From Tetrastigma voinierianum (lineage: Eukaryota > Streptophyta > Magnoliopsida > Vitales > Vitaceae): a stretch of DNA of 64,000 bases. This document shows positions 60,721 to 64,000 of the stretch, piece by piece. Where the stretch lies: assembly GCA_016808115.1 (NCBI GenBank), contig JAEQBH010001144.1, positions 372,001 to 436,000 on the forward strand, written 5' to 3'. The translations under genes were made by a program, and so were the position numbers. The first letter of the stretch is position 1; each line of letters starts with the position of its first letter. Under the pieces are notes generated by a model that did not search any database, was not told the origin of the DNA, and saw only the letters and a list, made by a program, of their open reading frames with translations.

Positions 60721-61782
60721 ATTCTTTTTGCAAAAACGGAAAAATTTTGTGAAATGCACCATTATATATATCATACAACTTATTGTTTCTATAGTTTCAG
60801 GAATCAATTTTTCGCCCTATATTTTTGATTCTCTTCTCGTAAGTCAGTCAAGCACCGCTTGCACCATCAACGCTAGAATGGTTCCATGCTTGACTGAGTT
60901 GTCAAGGCCAAGACTTCGATAATAAACCCCTGCCTCTCCACCATTATCTAATCCACACACACAAATTCATCAAGCCATCTATAAATGAGAAGCCGCATAC
61001 CCCTTTCTTTTTTTCAAACCATTTTAAATTTTCTTGATCATTTTTAATAGTTAAAGTTCCTCAAGAAAGAAGGCCAATGTGTCTTCCAAAAGGAAAAAGC
61101 AAAGACTAAGAAAAATCAAAATAAAAGATAATAGAAAAGCCGCAGTGCTTTGCCTTGAAACCCGAGCACAATCCGAGGGGTCTACTGCGGAGTTTTTAAA
61201 GCCTCGTGCCCTAAACCAACTGTCAGGAGCCACCGACCTAATGCGCTCGCTAAATGGGTGACAGTGAGCCATGTAGTCAGAAGCCGATTTCAAATCATTC
61301 AAGTTCGGTGAAACCTATAGTTAGTGGTCGAAAAGATCCTCACTCGATGCCCTAATCCTTAGCCGGTCAAGTATCATCGGTGATCCTACACCCGACTTTA
61401 ATGAAGTCGAAGCTTTTCAAGATCAGACCCACAATACACCAGCGGTGCAATAAGAGTGGAACTGAATCCATTTAGGATGGTCACGCCTAAGGCATTGGCA
61501 AGCATTGGGCGTATGGAGTAGTTAGCAGCTTATCGGGTGACAAACTAATCACCTAAAACACTTAGATTTCGTGGAAGTCCCAGTTGAGCTTTCCCTCGAG
61601 ACACCACTCTAAACTGTCCTCAGACAGGCATTCATTCTTGTCGGTTTTCAGACAGAACCCAATTTTTCATATTGAAGGTAAGGCCTCACTTATACACACA
61701 CTTTGTAAGGATACCTGCGAAAAAAACATAAATTGCATGATCTTCCTTCTTTTTATCATTGTTAAGGGACTAGCAATGTGTC
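60721..61782 (+). other. E5 3' untranslated region
   Basis: Non-coding. It holds the purine-rich run with GTCTTCCAAAA (61081-61150) and the GTTAAGGGACTAGC motif (61761-61774), both shared with E1 and E3 at equivalent positions. A GTG-started basic frame at 61079-61261 is not conserved with a start codon in the other copies. Confidence 0.55.
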
Positions 61783-61794
61783 GGTTGGGGGGAG
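61783..61794 (+). promoter_or_regulatory. E5 polypurine tract
   Basis: ggttggggggag directly before the terminal TG of the 3' LTR. Confidence 0.8.
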
Positions 61795-63145
61795 TGATTA
61801 GTACCCAAATAGTACTATTTTGAGCCTTGTTTATACCAGGTTTTATGCACTTTTGTTTACTAATCAACTTAATAACCTAATTGATGCATTGAGGTCCCGG
61901 TTCGCCATCGATCACATTTTAGAGTTCTTATTTATAAGTTTTGGCAGACAAATACCTCTTTATCTTCAATATGATTCAAACATGATGAACCCGAGCTGAA
62001 TTCGAAGATGCATGATCGAATTAGAGGAGTTTTATAGCAAAAATGTTGAAGAGAAAGAAAGGAGGAAAATTCTTCGTGGTCATAAAATTCGCAACCTCCA
62101 AATTCTCGCAGTTTCAGGATATTTTCGCAAATGCGAATTTCGCAACACTGCTCCCACCTGCTGTTGACTGCTTTTTAACCCGCCTTTTTGTGGTTTTATA
62201 CAAGTTTGCCCTTCATGTAATTTTGGTTCATTAGCACACTTTTGTAATTTCCTTATACTGAGCACCTATATAAGCTCAGTCCTGCTTGTAAATCAATCAA
62301 CTTTCACTCCATCAATCACAAGAAACCCGCACTAAGCTTCCTCTCGCTTAGTCAGGGGTGATTTTCCTTTCTTATTTTCTTTGCATTTTCCCTCGTAGTA
62401 TAAACACCTCATGACAATAATCACTGACGTCCGCAAGTCCCCCATCCTGGAAGGGAAGGCCACTCGGGTGTTGGTTTTTGAAAGTAAGCCGCATGTTCTC
62501 ATGCTTTTCTATGTATGCATTTGGGCGGTATTTCAGGTTCCCGCTTCTCACCTTTGGTTAAAATCTCTTAGGCATGCTCTCCCTAACATGTATTTGGCAA
62601 GCTTTTATGGTTCAATGGATACTTATCACTAGATCCACTGATGCCCAGATAGTTGTCTCCTATTAGTTACTGTATGGTAGGTTTATTAGATATGTTCTCA
62701 CCGTTAGGGATATTTATGCCCAATCAAATGCCATCTTTCAAGAGGAAAACTTTTAGGGTTTAAGTTTTAAAGCTAATGAAGATCCGTCTTCGGAAATGAC
62801 TATATGTCATGCTCCCTAACGCGAGGAAAGACCCGAGGACATGTCTACATCCTAGAACCCTAAGCTCCAAAGTGGGCCCGAGACTTCAAGGAATTCTCTC
62901 TTAACTTTTTACTTCAATCTATTTCCAGTTTTCAACTAACCATTCACCCAAATTGTTTTTCACAAACCATAAAAATCCAACGAGAAAACACCATTTTTAA
63001 AGCACTGTAACTCTTCTCTCACGAAGAAAACCCATCCCCGTGTTCGACCCTAGAGCCACTTCACTGCACAGCTTTGCTAATGCGCAGAGAACTTGTGGAT
63101 ATAAATTTTGTTGATTCCAAACACCTACTTAGCATAAACGAATCA
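61795..63145 (+). repeat. E5 3' LTR
   Basis: TGATTAGTACCCAAATAG to ...ATAAACGAATCA, 1351 bases, pairing with the 5' LTR. It keeps a good TATATAAG box (62267-62274), followed by 'cttgtaaatcaatcaac'. Confidence 0.9.
62267..62274 (+). promoter_or_regulatory. TATA box of the E5 3' LTR
   Basis: TATATAAG in 'gagcacctatataagctcag'. The 5' LTR copy has G in place of the first T. Confidence 0.5.
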
Positions 63146-63399
63146 CACTCCCCTAAGGTGACATGTGGTATCCACAGGATCATGCCATGTGTCACCCGAC
63201 ACCCGGTGCTTCGAAAAACGTGAACTTCCCAATGTCTCGGAATCCAATGAAATTCGACGGGGTAACTAGATTTTGCGAGATGAATTCAACGGTGGAGTCC
63301 ATTTGATCATCCAAGATTTAGAAAGTTTCCATTTTCAAACCAAAATTACCGTTTTACCATTTTTCCGAAAAAAAAAATGAATTTTTCCTATGTTTTACA
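63146..63399 (-). repeat. Chromovirus 3' LTR, right part (after the E5 insertion)
   Basis: Continues the LTR interrupted at 54321. The sequence 'tctcggaatccaatgaaattcgacggggtaactagatttt' matches LTR X1 near 48420-48460, and the end 'tatgttttaca' gives the minus-strand start TGTAAAACATAGG. A polypurine tract follows on the minus strand, so this is the 3' LTR. Confidence 0.8.
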
Positions 63400-63413
63400 T
63401 TCTTCCCCCCTTA
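63400..63413 (-). promoter_or_regulatory. Chromovirus polypurine tract
   Basis: The minus strand reads taaggggggaagaa just before the LTR start at 63399, a textbook polypurine tract. Confidence 0.8.
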
Positions 63414-63443
63414 ACAGAATTTCGTCAATGAAATTCACAAATA

Positions 63444-64000
63444 CTAGCACTCACAAAGACATGCATATGCAGTAATTATTCTAGTGCCAATTTTTTTAGA
63501 CAACGCACCTTCGTCCTCAAAAAGGAAAGGATTGGTGGCTCGCATCGTGTCCTCACGTTCCAAAGTTGCCTCCTCCATTCCTCGGTGTTTCCACAACACT
63601 TCAACTAAACACACAGTATTGCGTCGCAAAACTTGATCCCGGCTATCCAAGATACGCACTGGTCCCTCCTCGAAGGTCCCATTTGTATTAACAATAATCT
63701 CTCCCCAATCCACTACATGACCTGGATCTAGAGTATACTTACGGAGCATGGAGACGTGGAACACCTCATGGACACCTAATAAACTTGGTGGTAGCACCAA
63801 CCGATATGCAATCAGGCTCTACCATCTCGAAAGTACCTTGAAGCGGCCCAATATACCCGTGCGCCAATTCACTGGGCCGACTCGACCACTTATCTCAGCA
63901 TCACCAAGAAGACGCGATCACCCACCGAATCCTGTAGGTCGACGTTGTCTGGTCTGTAGCTCTTTCTGTCACTCGAAATGTAAGGAGGCACTGAATCAAA
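63444..64000 (-). pseudogene. Chromovirus (Tekay/Del-type) integrase C-terminus with chromodomain-like tail, partial
   Basis: Runs off the window edge. An open minus-strand frame at 63444-63800 reads GVHEVFHVSMLRKYT and DPGHVVDWGEI, then GPVRILDSRDQVLRR and VLWKHRGMEEATLEREDTM, typical of the C-terminal integrase and the diverged chromodomain of Tekay/Del-type Ty3/gypsy elements. Chromodomains direct insertion toward heterochromatin marks. Further upstream (63800-64000) SYRPDN...VGDRVFL and a damaged GP(F/Y) region are readable with frameshifts. The polypurine tract and 3' LTR follow directly. The rest of the element lies to the right of this window. Confidence 0.85.

Larger units (their letters stand above)
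54322..63145 (+). mobile_element. E5: Athila-like element lacking RT and integrase
   Basis: An 8.8-kb plus-strand element with 5' LTR 54322-55622, primer site, gag, protease, a spacer with its own TATA box, GC-rich extra ORF, 3' untranslated region, polypurine tract and 3' LTR 61795-63145. Target duplication cactt (54317-54321) and cactc (63146-63150), 4 of 5. It is inserted in a chromovirus LTR, whose two parts lie on either side. No RT, RNase H or integrase wording exists between protease and the extra ORF. Gag and extra ORF closely resemble those of E3. Confidence 0.85.

Noticed and set aside
61079..61261. A conserved small basic protein in the 3' untranslated region of E5
   Set aside because: The frame begins with GTG, and the E1 and E3 counterparts have different starts and early stops. 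Only the nucleotide block is conserved.
1..64000. Endogenous pararetrovirus, CRISPR array, tRNA or rRNA genes
   Set aside because: All RT remnants have gypsy or copia order and wording with LTRs, no spaced short repeats occur, and no tRNA cloverleaf or rRNA sequence was recognised.

Overview
This window looks like repeat-packed plant nuclear DNA, most likely from a dicot. Almost everything that can be named is a decayed LTR retrotransposon: Ty3/gypsy Athila-like elements, LTRs and an integrase end of a Tekay/Del-type chromovirus, one Ty1/copia pol remnant, and a Tat/Athila-like LTR relic. The only host-gene sequence recognised is a broken exon of an IQ67-domain (IQD) calmodulin-binding protein on the minus strand near 26.6-26.8 kb. 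The extra ORF of two Athila-like elements resembles, from memory, a 'plant transposon protein' family common in grapevine and other woody dicots, so a Vitis-like genome is possible but not shown. No intact gene, RNA gene, CRISPR array or prokaryotic feature was found. Long reading frames are rare because every copy carries stops and frameshifts.

Layout, left half (0-27 kb). An Athila-type LTR (about 176-1560) is followed by two minus-strand LTRs of a second family (Y1 about 1871-3850; Z about 4130-5690). Z is cut by element E1 (minus, 5691 to about 25.06 kb), which keeps gag, protease, reverse transcriptase, RNase H and integrase in degenerate form. A lone Athila-type LTR sits in the E1 gag (12505-13738), and a second Athila-like element, E3 (minus, about 15.23-24.28 kb), sits in the E1 5' LTR. 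E3 has gag, protease and a GC-rich extra ORF but no detectable RT or integrase. AT-rich DNA follows, then the IQD exon remnant.

Right half (27-64 kb). LTR Y2 (minus, from 27442) is split by a solo LTR, X2 (29279-30998). E4 (plus, 31476-43204) is a full-length but decayed Athila-like element with a perfect 5-bp target duplication. It is followed by a Tat/Athila-like relic (43.2-45.6 kb) and a copia pol remnant (46.05-50.7 kb) whose RT is split by solo LTR X1 (46778-48578, target duplication ACACA). An AT-rich stretch (50.7-53.6 kb) with a long TA microsatellite comes next. E5 (plus, 54322-63145) is inserted in the 3' LTR of a chromovirus whose integrase C-terminus runs off the right edge. E5, like E3, is gag-protease-extra ORF without RT or integrase.

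The copies give a relative insertion order and suggest a division of labour. E1 and E4 carry pol, while E3 and E5 lack it but keep gag and the extra ORF, as expected of non-autonomous partners mobilised in trans. All boundaries were placed by eye from repeat comparison, TG...CA ends, polypurine tracts and target duplications. Those marked 'about' may be off by tens of bases.
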